Shown here one piece after another: positions 32,239-41,787 of a DNA stretch of 64,000 bases (position 1 is its first letter; the number at the start of each line of letters is the position of its first letter). The stretch is from Kitasatospora sp040298565 (GTDB taxonomy: Bacteria > Actinomycetota > Actinomycetes > Streptomycetales > Streptomycetaceae): assembly GCF_040298565.1 (NCBI RefSeq), contig NZ_JBEPAK010000008.1:3645-67644 (forward strand). The letters are read 5' to 3'. Under the pieces are notes generated by a model. That model saw only the letters and a list, made by a program, of their open reading frames with translations, was not told the DNA's origin and ran no database searches. A program made the translations under genes and the position numbers.

Positions 32239-32367
32239 ATGAACCGGCCGATCACTCACCCCCCGGCCGAGCACTCCTCCAGGCAGCCGGTCTCCGCCTT
32301 CCGCACCCCACCGGACCGGTTCGGCGGGCACCGGTCGGGCGCGGGCCGCACGGGCGGCTCGGCATGA
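32239..32367 (+). CDS. 42-residue basic peptide ORF, unidentified
   Basis: Small reading frame in the gap between Ssd and the HAD gene. It starts ATG with AAGGGGG upstream, and 39 of 42 sense codons end in G or C (93 percent), which is a strong coding signal in this genome. The peptide is basic, rich in Gly, Arg, Pro and Ser, and starts MNRPITHPPAEH; no membrane segment. No family recognised. The frame ends in an ATGA that opens another frame with weak codon bias, which I do not support. Confidence 0.5.
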   Translation: MNRPITHPPAEHSSRQPVSAFRTPPDRFGGHRSGAGRTGGSA

Positions 32368-32700
32368 GCAACCAGCAACGCAGAGTGACGAAAGGTGGGG
32401 GATGGACCAGGCTGTCGACACCCCCCGTACACCGTCGGCGGGGCGGTCGCGTCAGCCGCCGCGAGAGGCCTTCAAGCCCCGAAAATGGCCCCGGACGTGC
32501 GACGACCCCCGCCGGGGGGGGAGAGCGGGGGTCGTCTATCCACAGCCCGACTCGGGGGGGAGGAGCCGGACCGGGTTAGCACGGTCGCGAACGATCCGTG
32601 ACTTCCATGGTGTACCCGAGCGGCCAGAAACACAAACCCGCACGCCCGCGAGTACGCCGAATGGCGGGGTGTTTTGCGGCTCCCTCTATCCTCGGTTCCC
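32368..32700. other. noncoding gap upstream of the HAD gene
   Basis: Contains a 12-bp-stem hairpin (32501-32536), a DnaA-box-like TATCCACA at 32537-32544 and a TGACGAAAGG repeat at 32386-32395 that also occurs at 32218-32227. The HAD promoter should be in the last 100 bp; none is clear. No gene is supported beyond the small ORF at 32239-32367. Confidence 0.5.
32501..32536. terminator. strong hairpin in the gap before the HAD gene
   Basis: GACGACCCCCGC (32501-32512) pairs perfectly with GCGGGGGTCGTC (32525-32536), 12-nt loop. It could end the small ORF transcript or attenuate the HAD gene. Confidence 0.6.
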
Positions 32701-33600
32701 GTGGACACCACCGAGAACGCCGACGACCACGCCGACGAGTCCCAGGACGAGACCACCGGGCCCGAGGAGCGCGGCGTGCCCGCCCGTCCCCGGCCGAGCG
32801 GACCGCGCACGGCCGCCTTCTTCGACCTCGACAAGACCATCATCGCGAAGTCGAGCGCGTTGGCCTTCAGCCGGCCGTTCTACCAAGGCGGCCTGATCAA
32901 CCGTCGGGCCGTCCTGCGCAGCGCGTACGCGCAGTTCGTCTTCCTGGTCGGCGGCGCGGACCACGACCAGATGGAGAAGATGCGCGAGTACCTCTCCGCC
33001 CTGACCCGGGGCTGGAACGTCCAGCAGGTCCGCGAGATCGTCGCCGAGACCCTGCACAACCTGATCGACCCGATCATCTACGACGAGGCCGCCTCGCTCA
33101 TCGAGCAGCACCACGCGGCCGGCCGGGACGTGGTGATCGTCAGCAGCTCCGGCTCCGAGGTGGTCGAGCCGATCGGCGAGTTGCTCGGCGCGGACCACGT
33201 GATCGCCACCAGGCTCAAGGTCGAGGACGGCTGCTACACCGGCGAGATCGAGTACTACGCCTACGCCGAGAACAAGGCCGCCGCCATCCGGGAGCTGGCC
33301 CGGACGGAGGGCTACGACCTGGCCGAGTCGTACGCCTACAGCGACTCGTCGACCGACCTGCCGCTGCTGGAGGCCGTCGGGCACCCCTCGGCCGTCAACC
33401 CCGACCGCGCGCTGCGCAAGGAGGCGCAGGCACGGGAGTGGCCCGTGCTGGTCTTCGACCGGCCGGTAAAACTGCGGCGCCGGCTGCCCGAGTTCTCCGC
33501 GCCGAGCGGTTCGGTGCTGACCGCGGTGGCGGTCGGGACGGCGTTGGTGACCGGCGCGGTCATCTGGTACCTGGCGCGGCGGCGGCGCCCCGTCGCCTGA
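32701..33600 (+). CDS. HAD-IB family phosphatase with C-terminal membrane anchor
   Basis: A 299-residue SerB-like hydrolase. Motif I is FFDLDKTII (nucleophile Asp), motif II VVIVSSSGSE, then the cap domain, and motif IV YSDSSTDLPLLE. The C-terminal SVLTAVAVGTALVTGAVIWYL is a membrane helix followed by RRRR, so the enzyme is tethered to the cytoplasmic side. Such HAD-IB proteins are common next to Ssd/Tad loci in actinobacteria; the substrate is unknown (phosphoserine or phospholipid headgroups possible). GTG start at 32701; the longer start at 32674 has no extra homology. Confidence 0.87.
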   Translation: MDTTENADDHADESQDETTGPEERGVPARPRPSGPRTAAFFDLDKTIIAKSSALAFSRPFYQGGLINRRAVLRSAYAQFVFLVGGADHDQMEKMREYLSALTRGWNVQQVREIVAETLHNLIDPIIYDEAASLIEQHHAAGRDVVIVSSSGSEVVEPIGELLGADHVIATRLKVEDGCYTGEIEYYAYAENKAAAIRELARTEGYDLAESYAYSDSSTDLPLLEAVGHPSAVNPDRALRKEAQAREWPVLVFDRPVKLRRRLPEFSAPSGSVLTAVAVGTALVTGAVIWYLARRRRPVA

Positions 33601-33978
33601 GGCCTCGGACCGGCCCGGGAACACCGATCGGGCCGAAACGGGCAATCAGCACAGACTTCTCGATTCGGGTTCCCCTTTCGGCCGAAACGCGATACAAATG
33701 AAGCACGGCCCGCGAGACCCGGTCAGGACCGAAGAGGTCAAACCGACAACGCAGTTCAGGCCCCACGGACCGCGCGTACAGATATCCGGGCACCCACATG
33801 CAGCCGACCCGCTGTCGGGCCGCCGGACCAGACGAACGGGCAGGATCCCCGTCTGGTCGGCACTTCCGGTGCATGCTTGGTCACCCGGTGTCTGCACCAG
33901 CGGCGGCACCATGCAGGATCAGGTGCCGCCGCATCCACGTGTCCGCAGGCGCCCTCTGTGTGTCCGCGCGCGCCCCGC
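33601..33978. other. 378-bp gap between convergent HAD and Fic-like genes
   Basis: Holds one strong shared terminator (33900-33932). The rest, including the Arg/Pro-biased frames on both strands, shows no coding signal I trust. Confidence 0.5.
33900..33932. terminator. shared terminator between HAD and Fic-like genes
   Basis: GCGGCGGCACC (33900-33910) pairs perfectly with GGTGCCGCCGC (33922-33932), loop 11 nt, between two convergent genes. Confidence 0.7.
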
Positions 33979-34869
33979 TCAGGCCATCCCGCGCTGCATC
34001 GCCTCGCAGACCGCCGTGCTCTCCCGCACCCCGAGCCGCAGGGCCCGGCCGCAGTGGTGGATCCAGGCCGCCATGCCCTCCGGCGTGCCCCCCAGGTAGC
34101 CGGCGAGGGCCCTCCGGTAGGTGTCGGTGCCCAGTTCCGCCAGGCCGACCTCGGCCGGGCAGATCGACTTCGGGTCGAGGCCCTCGGCGATCAGCACGAT
34201 CCGCTGGGCGGCCCGCGCGATCACCCCGTTGTACGCGCCGAACGGCCGCAGGGCGAGGAGTTCGCCGTGCACCACGGCGGCGACCACCAGGGCGGGCGTC
34301 CCCACGCCCTGGCCCTCGGCGCGGGCCACCAGGAGCCGGGAGAGCTGGTCCAGCCGGGCCGCGACCTCCTCCGCGCCCGGCGCGGGGGGCAGCGCGGGCA
34401 GCGGTCCGTCCGCGGCGTCCACCTCGACGCTGTCCACCGGCTTGAGCTCCAGCGGGAACAGCTCCTCGGCCCGCTCCCCCGCCCGCCGCGGCCGACCGGC
34501 CGCCGGGTCGGCGTCGCCGACCGCGAGCAGGTGCAACCGGGCCAGCACCTGGAGCGGCGAGTGCCGCCAGACGCTCAGCAGCTGGCCGGCCTCGGCGGTG
34601 ATCCGCAGGGCCGCACCGACCGTGCGGGCTTCGTCGTCCGCGCCGAAGTCGGTGCGCCGCCGGACCTCCTCCAGCGGCCAGTCGGCCCCCGCGACGGCCG
34701 CGGACGCGCGGGCGCCGCGCAGCGCGGACTCGGAGGTGACCTCGGCCGCGCGGCGCCGCATCACCCGGTGGCCGTAGAGCCGGTCGACGGCCTTGCGCAC
34801 CTCGGCGACCGCGTCGGGGACCCCGGGAAGCTGGGCCAGCGGGGCGAGGGGATCTGTTCCAGTGCTCAC
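33979..34869 (-). CDS. Fic-domain-like protein with degenerate motif
   Basis: A 296-residue protein with the helical Fic/Doc fold. The catalytic motif normally H-x-F-x-(D/E)-G-N-G-R is here RPFGAYNGVIAR: Arg replaces the catalytic His and Val the Arg, while the structural Phe, Asn and Gly remain. It is therefore unlikely to AMPylate by the known chemistry. No antitoxin gene is next to it. Similar degenerate proteins at this locus in streptomycetes keep the RPFG element. It is convergent with the HAD gene and divergent from the CooC-like ATPase. Confidence 0.75.
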   Translation of the reverse strand: MSTGTDPLAPLAQLPGVPDAVAEVRKAVDRLYGHRVMRRRAAEVTSESALRGARASAAVAGADWPLEEVRRRTDFGADDEARTVGAALRITAEAGQLLSVWRHSPLQVLARLHLLAVGDADPAAGRPRRAGERAEELFPLELKPVDSVEVDAADGPLPALPPAPGAEEVAARLDQLSRLLVARAEGQGVGTPALVVAAVVHGELLALRPFGAYNGVIARAAQRIVLIAEGLDPKSICPAEVGLAELGTDTYRRALAGYLGGTPEGMAAWIHHCGRALRLGVRESTAVCEAMQRGMA

Positions 34870-34993
34870 CTACCCGAGAGTAATGAACGGGTCGCCCCTC
34901 CCGGAACAGCAACCCCGCATCACCCGTTAGAGGCAATCCTCACTTCCCTCCTCCGCCGGAGCCCAAACCTTGGCTAGCATGGCCACTATCGGA

Positions 34994-35013
34994 GACGATA
35001 ACGATTTCCAATA
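34994..35013. promoter_or_regulatory. AT-rich inverted-repeat operator candidate upstream of the CooC-like gene
   Basis: GATAACGATTTCC (34997-35009) lies in an AT-rich island 80 bp before the ATPase start. Read on the other strand, TTGGAAATCGTTATCG resembles Fur/Zur-type metal operators of actinobacteria. It also overlaps a TATCG-gaga-CGATA repeat (34987-35000). Speculative: similarity is by eye only. Confidence 0.35.
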
Positions 35014-35088
35014 GAGGCGCAGTCGCAACAGCCTCGCCCTCGAGCACCCGGCCCGCCGCAGGGCCCAGAGCGAAAGCCGGAGCCCCAG

Positions 35089-36132
35089 ATGAAGATCGCC
35101 TTCGTCGGCAAGGGCGGCAGCGGGAAGACCACGCTGTCCGCACTGTTCATCCGCCACCTGGCCGCCGTCGGCCGGCCGGTCATCGCCGTCGACGCCGACA
35201 TCAACCAGCACCTCGGCCCCGCACTCGGCCTGACAGATGCCCAGGCGGCCGCGCTGCCCTCGCTCGGGGCGCACCTGCCGGAGATCAAGGAGTACCTGCG
35301 CGGCAGCAACCCGCGGATCCGCTCGGCCGACGAGATGATCAAGACCACGCCGCCCGGCCGCGGTTCGCGCCTGCTGCGGATCGTCGAGGAGAACCCGGTC
35401 TACGCCTCCTGCGCCCGCCCGATCGCGCTGGACGAGGGCTCGGTCCGGCTGCTGGCGACCGGCGCCTTCACCGAGGAGGACCTCGGGGTGGCCTGCTACC
35501 ACTCCAAGGTCGGCGCGGTGGAGCTGCTGCTCAACCACCTGGTGGACGGCCCGGACGAGTACCTGGTCACCGACATGACCGCGGGCTCCGACTCCTTCGC
35601 CTCCGGCCTCTTCACCCGCTTCGACCTCACCTTCCTGGTGGCCGAGCCGACCCGCAAGGGCGTCTCCGTCTACCGCCAGTACCGGGACTACGCCCGGGAC
35701 TTCGGCGTGCAGCTGCGGGTGATCGGCAACAAGGTGCAGGGCCCCGACGACCTGGCCTTCCTGCGCCGCGAGGTCGGCGACGACCTGCTCACCACCTTCG
35801 GGCAGTCCGACTGGGTGCGCCGCCTGGAGCAGGGGGCCGAGCCCCCGCTGAAGTCGCTGGAGCCGGCCAACCGGGCCGTGCTGGCGCAGTTGCAGACCGA
35901 GGCCGAGGCGGCGTACGGGCGACGCGACCCGCGGCGGTACTCCGAGCAGGCGGCGCTCTTCCACCGGCGCAACGCGGAGAGTTGGGCCAACGCCAAGGTC
36001 GGCGTCGACCTCGCGACCCAGGTGGACGAGGACTTCGTGCTGGGCGAGTGCACGGACGGCTTCGCGGACGGCTTGACGGACGGGTTCGCGGCGGGCGGCG
36101 GGCGGGCCACACCGGCGGGGGTCACCGCCTGA
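35089..36132 (+). CDS. MinD/CooC-like P-loop ATPase
   Basis: A 347-residue deviant-Walker ATPase resembling the CooC nickel-insertion and MinD families: it starts MKIAFVGKGGSGKTTLSALF, with AVDADINQH as the switch. Other recognisable parts are YLVTDMTAGSDSFASGLFTRFD and VIGNKVQGPDD. CooC/HypB-like proteins help to load metals into enzymes, so a metallochaperone or ATPase role is likely; there is no CO dehydrogenase here. A metal-responsive-looking operator lies upstream, and a carbonic-anhydrase fusion (a zinc enzyme) follows 419 bp later. A 15-residue Gly/Thr-rich tail ends the protein. Confidence 0.8.
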   Translation: MKIAFVGKGGSGKTTLSALFIRHLAAVGRPVIAVDADINQHLGPALGLTDAQAAALPSLGAHLPEIKEYLRGSNPRIRSADEMIKTTPPGRGSRLLRIVEENPVYASCARPIALDEGSVRLLATGAFTEEDLGVACYHSKVGAVELLLNHLVDGPDEYLVTDMTAGSDSFASGLFTRFDLTFLVAEPTRKGVSVYRQYRDYARDFGVQLRVIGNKVQGPDDLAFLRREVGDDLLTTFGQSDWVRRLEQGAEPPLKSLEPANRAVLAQLQTEAEAAYGRRDPRRYSEQAALFHRRNAESWANAKVGVDLATQVDEDFVLGECTDGFADGLTDGFAAGGGRATPAGVTA

Positions 36133-36551
36133 CGCCGCCACGAACCGAACGGGCCGCCGCCCTCCCCTCCCGGGAGGACGGCGGCCCGTTCCCCATGTCG
36201 GCCCCGCGGCGCCACCAGCAGATTCCCGCCCGTTCGGACACCACCCAATGGGGTGAATCAGGGGATTTCGGCTTCCCACCGGGAAGGACGTCGTGCAAAG
36301 CTTTCATTACTCTCGGTTTACCGAGCCTTGACGGTCCGTCCCCACGGCCCTCGGTGAGACATCCCGCAGCTCGCCCAGGCGCCTGGCGGACCTGATGGTC
36401 GACGCCGGCCGGTGACACCCACATTCCCCGCCGCGCCCACGCCATCCCGCCACACCGTCGCGACCCACGACAGCCGATCCGCTCCGGAGCCCCACCCCGG
36501 ACTCACCGCCGGACCTGACTGCGTTCGTTCCCCCGGACAGACGGGAAGACA
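36133..36551. other. 419-bp gap upstream of the SulP-carbonic anhydrase gene
   Basis: Starts with a 13-bp-stem terminator (36147-36191) for the CooC-like gene. An AT-rich stretch around 36292-36312 (AAAGCTTTCATTACTC) is a candidate promoter or regulator site for the SulP fusion. No gene supported. Confidence 0.5.
36147..36191 (+). terminator. terminator of the CooC-like gene
   Basis: GAACGGGCCGCCG (36147-36159) pairs perfectly with CGGCGGCCCGTTC (36179-36191), with a further CTCCC/GGGAG inner stem, 15 bp after the stop. Confidence 0.8.
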
Positions 36552-39113
36552 ATGACCCTCGACATCTCCAGCGCCCCCATCGCCTCCGACACCACCGACC
36601 ACGCGCCACCGGGCCCAGAACCCAGATCGCACTGGATCCAGGACCTCTCCGCCTCGCTGGTGGTCTTCCTGATCGCCGTGCCGTTCTCACTCGGCATCGC
36701 GCTGGCCACCGGCGCGCCGCTCACCGCCGGGCTCGCCGCGGCGGCCGTCGGCGGCATCGTGGTCGGGCTGTTCGGCGGCACCCCGCTCCAGGTCAGCGGC
36801 CCCTCGGCCGCGCTGACCGTGATCACCGCCGGGCTGATCGGTCAGTACGGCTGGCAGGCCACCTGCGCCGTCACCGTCGCCGCCGGACTGCTCCAATTCC
36901 TGCTCGGCGTACGCCGGGTGGCCAGGACGGCGCTCGCCGTCTCGCCCGCCATCGTGCACGGCATGCTGGCCGGGGTCGGACTCACCATCGCCATCGCCCA
37001 GCTGCACGTCGTCCTCGGAGGTTCCCCGCAGAGCTCCGCTATCGCCAACATCCTGGCGCTGCCGGGTCAGTTGGCCGGACCGCATCCGCCGGCGCTGCTC
37101 GTCGGCATGGTGACCATGGTCGTGCTGCTGGGCTGGCCCAGGCTCGGCCGACTCCCCGGTCGTGCGGGTGAGCTGGGTCGTCGGCTGAGCAAGGTGCCGG
37201 GTCCGCTGGCCGCCGTCGCCGTCGCCACCGCGCTCGCCCTCGCCCTGGGGCTGCGGCTCGCCCACATCGAACTGCCCGCCTGGCAGCCGCAGTCGCTCGT
37301 GCCCGCGCTGCCGCACGGTTCGCCCTCCGCCGTGCTCGCCGCCGTCCTGACCGTCACCGCCGTCGCGAGCGTGGAGTCACTGCTGTCCGCCGTCGCCGTC
37401 GACCGGATGTCCCAGCGCACCGGAGACCTCGACCGCGAGCTGCGCGGGCAGGGCCTCGCCAACATGGTCAGTGGCCTGGTCGGCGGACTGCCGATCGCGG
37501 GCGGCGCCGTGCGCAGCACCGCCAACGTCCGGGCCGGCGGGCGGACCAAGTGGTCCTCCGTGCTGCACGGCGTCTGGGTCCTGGCCGCGGCCCTCGCGCT
37601 GACCGGCGGACTGCGCCGGATCCCGCTGGCGGCACTGGCCGCACTGGTGCTCGTGGTCGGGCTGCAGATGGTGAGCTTCGCCCACATCCGCAAGGTGCAC
37701 CGGCACCGGGAGTTCCCGGTCTACCTGATCACGCTGCTCGCCGTGGTCGCCTTCGGGGTCCTGTGGGGCGTCGGGCTCGGCGCGGGCACCGCCGTGCTGC
37801 TCGCGCTCTACCGGCTGACCCGCGCCCACGTGGACGTCGAGACCCACCCGGACGGCTCGGTCACCGTACGGACCCACGGACCGCTCACCTTCACCGCCGT
37901 ACCCCGGTTGAGCCGGGCGCTGGCCTCGATCCCCGCGGACGCCGAGGTCGCCGTGGTGCACGACGGCTCCTTCCTGGACCACGCCGCGTACGAGACGCTG
38001 CACAGCTGGCGGGCGGGGCACCAGGCCACCGGCGGGCAGGTCTCGATGGTGACGCGGCGCCGGGAGGACGAGGTGCTCGACCCCGACGGCACGGTCCGCG
38101 CGGGCAGTTCACCCGGTCCGCACCGCTGCCGCGCCTGGACGCCCTGGGTCGGCCACCACTGCATCGAGCAGCAGGAGGACCCGCACGGCCGGCTGCTGGA
38201 CGGCGTCCGGGTGTTCCAGCAGCACACCGCCCCGCTGATCCGGCCCGAACTCGCCCGGCTGGCCCGGGAGGGGCAGACACCCTCCCAGCTCTTCCTGACC
38301 TGCGCGGACTCCCGGATGGTCACCAGCATGATCACCAACAGCGGCCCGGGCGACCTGTTCACGGTCCGCAACGTGGGCAACCTGGTGCCGGCCCCCTTCG
38401 AGCCGGGCGCGGCCGACGACTCGGTGGCTGCCGCGGTGCAGTACGCGGTCGAGGCGCTGGAGGTGCGCTCGATCACGGTCTGCGGCCACTCCGGCTGCGG
38501 CGCGATGAAGGCCCTGCTGGACGGAGTGCACGAGCGCCCCGGTCCGCCCACCCCGCTGGCCCGCTGGCTGCGCAACGGCCGCGGCTCGCTGGACCGGCTC
38601 CGCCGGGCCCCGGCCGAGTTCGCCGACCGGCCGGTGGTGGACCTCGCGGAGCAGCTCTGCATCACCAATGTCGTGCAGCAGCTGGACCAGCTGATGGCCA
38701 ACCCCGCGGTGGAGCGCAGGGTCGAGGAGGGCACGCTGCGGCTGGTCGGGATGTACTTCGACTTCGCCACCGCCCAGGCCTACGTCCTGGACCGCGCCAC
38801 CAGGACGTTCAGCCCGGTCGAGGCGCGCAGCGAGGCCGGGGTCGGCGCCCGTGCCGAGGCCGGGGTCGGAGCCCGCGCCGAGGCCGGGGTCGGAGCCCGC
38901 GCCGAGGCCAGGACCGAGAACGGCGCCGAGGCCCGTACGACGGCCCCCGCCGACACCCCGAGCGAGCCCCGGCGCGACGCCCTGGGCGACGCCCCGGTCG
39001 GCGATCCCCCCGGCACCGGGGCCGACCCTGACGGCGTTTCGGCCGAACGGGTGAGAAAGGACGACCGGGTCGCGGCCGAGGGCAGCGAGGAGGGCCCTCA
39101 GCTGGCCGCTTGA
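36552..39113 (+). CDS. SulP-family transporter fused to beta-carbonic anhydrase
   Basis: An 853-residue fusion. Residues about 30-420 are a SulP/SLC26 transporter with about ten hydrophobic segments, ending with a short STAS-like portion. Residues about 530-775 are a complete beta-carbonic anhydrase with zinc ligands Cys584 (in CADSR, Asp586 and Arg588 dyad), His646 and Cys649 (CGHSGCG). It probably imports bicarbonate or a related anion and equilibrates it with CO2 at the membrane. The C-terminal 75 residues are low-complexity with three EAGVGARA repeats. GGGAAG upstream of the ATG. Such fusions occur in streptomycetes; the anion is unproven. Confidence 0.9.
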   Translation: MTLDISSAPIASDTTDHAPPGPEPRSHWIQDLSASLVVFLIAVPFSLGIALATGAPLTAGLAAAAVGGIVVGLFGGTPLQVSGPSAALTVITAGLIGQYGWQATCAVTVAAGLLQFLLGVRRVARTALAVSPAIVHGMLAGVGLTIAIAQLHVVLGGSPQSSAIANILALPGQLAGPHPPALLVGMVTMVVLLGWPRLGRLPGRAGELGRRLSKVPGPLAAVAVATALALALGLRLAHIELPAWQPQSLVPALPHGSPSAVLAAVLTVTAVASVESLLSAVAVDRMSQRTGDLDRELRGQGLANMVSGLVGGLPIAGGAVRSTANVRAGGRTKWSSVLHGVWVLAAALALTGGLRRIPLAALAALVLVVGLQMVSFAHIRKVHRHREFPVYLITLLAVVAFGVLWGVGLGAGTAVLLALYRLTRAHVDVETHPDGSVTVRTHGPLTFTAVPRLSRALASIPADAEVAVVHDGSFLDHAAYETLHSWRAGHQATGGQVSMVTRRREDEVLDPDGTVRAGSSPGPHRCRAWTPWVGHHCIEQQEDPHGRLLDGVRVFQQHTAPLIRPELARLAREGQTPSQLFLTCADSRMVTSMITNSGPGDLFTVRNVGNLVPAPFEPGAADDSVAAAVQYAVEALEVRSITVCGHSGCGAMKALLDGVHERPGPPTPLARWLRNGRGSLDRLRRAPAEFADRPVVDLAEQLCITNVVQQLDQLMANPAVERRVEEGTLRLVGMYFDFATAQAYVLDRATRTFSPVEARSEAGVGARAEAGVGARAEAGVGARAEARTENGAEARTTAPADTPSEPRRDALGDAPVGDPPGTGADPDGVSAERVRKDDRVAAEGSEEGPQLAA

Positions 39114-39118
39114 GAGCC

Positions 39119-39157
39119 GGGCCCGTGTCCCCGCCGGGCGGGCCGGGGCACGGGCCC
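39119..39157 (+). terminator. terminator after the SulP-carbonic anhydrase gene
   Basis: GGGCCCGTGTCCCCG (39119-39133) pairs with CCGGGGCACGGGCCC (39143-39157) with one bulged base, starting 5 bp after the stop. Confidence 0.75.
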
Positions 39158-39224
39158 ACCTGCCACTGTGCGTCCTGCCGCCCCGGCGCGGCGGGGCACA
39201 GAGTCTGCTGTTCGGTGATCGGTC

Positions 39225-39240
39225 AAAGGTCTACACCAAT
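39225..39240. promoter_or_regulatory. dre-like operator (DasR site candidate) upstream of acsA
   Basis: AAAGGTCTACACCAAT reads as a DasR-responsive element: the core GGTCTANACCA matches the palindrome TGGTCTAGACCA by nine of ten core bases in each half. It lies about 115 bp upstream of the acsA start. DasR is the N-acetylglucosamine-responsive GntR repressor of streptomycetes. The site is seen directly; DasR binding is inferred. Confidence 0.55.
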
Positions 39241-39355
39241 TCCCAAGAGCCTCTTGTCAACTGCCCCTCTCGCCTGGTGAGCTGTGCGCTGGGACACACG
39301 GGACAATCCCCACGCACGGGATCGCCCCAGATCATGACTCGATGAGGAGTGCGCG

Positions 39356-41311
<1,956 letters not shown>

Positions 41312-41787
41312 GGCGTTGAGCTCCTGCGGAACAAGCCGTAGCAGCGACCGGGGCCCCGGGCGGACACCACCGCCCGGGGCCCCGCCGTCTCACGCGCCGG
41401 CCTCGTCGGTCCCCACCACCCTCCCGCCGCCCGCTTCCGTCGCCCGTTCCGTCGGCCACCGTCGGCTCCATCGCACTCCCGTCGCTCTCCCCCCGTCGCT
41501 CTCTCCTCACCTCGGCGTTACGCCCCCCGGCCGTTCACCCGACTGCGCGCGGCTGGGGCCGTCCGGGCGCCCGTCGGCCCCTCCCAAGGGTGCGGAAACC
41601 GGCCGGCAGGGCTTAAGTCCTTAATCAGGACGATCCGGAAGTCATCCCGGACGCCCCGTTAAGCTGTTAAGGACGCATCTAGATCCTTGAGCAGGAGTCC
41701 GGGCGTCACAGGGCGCGCCGGGAAGTCTGGTCGGCACTGCACCACCCGTGCATCCGTTGCCGCTCCCAGCCCCTCAGGAGGTCCCGC
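41312..41787. other. 476-bp gap between acsA and nhaA
   Basis: Begins with the acsA terminator. The second half is AT-enriched for this genome, with TTAAG or CTTAA at 41613, 41620, 41659 and 41667, and should contain the nhaA promoter. No gene supported. Confidence 0.5.
41350..41383 (+). terminator. acsA terminator
   Basis: GGGGCCCCGGGCGG (41350-41363) pairs perfectly with CCGCCCGGGGCCCC (41370-41383), 14-bp stem and 6-nt loop, about 40 bp after the acsA stop. Confidence 0.9.

Noticed and set aside
32364..32579. Second small ORF after the 42-residue peptide
   Set aside because: About 70 percent G or C at third positions, no better than background, and no recognisable domain.
33979..34869. 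Toxin-antitoxin pair with the Fic-like gene as toxin
   Set aside because: The catalytic motif is degenerate and no small partner gene is present next to it.
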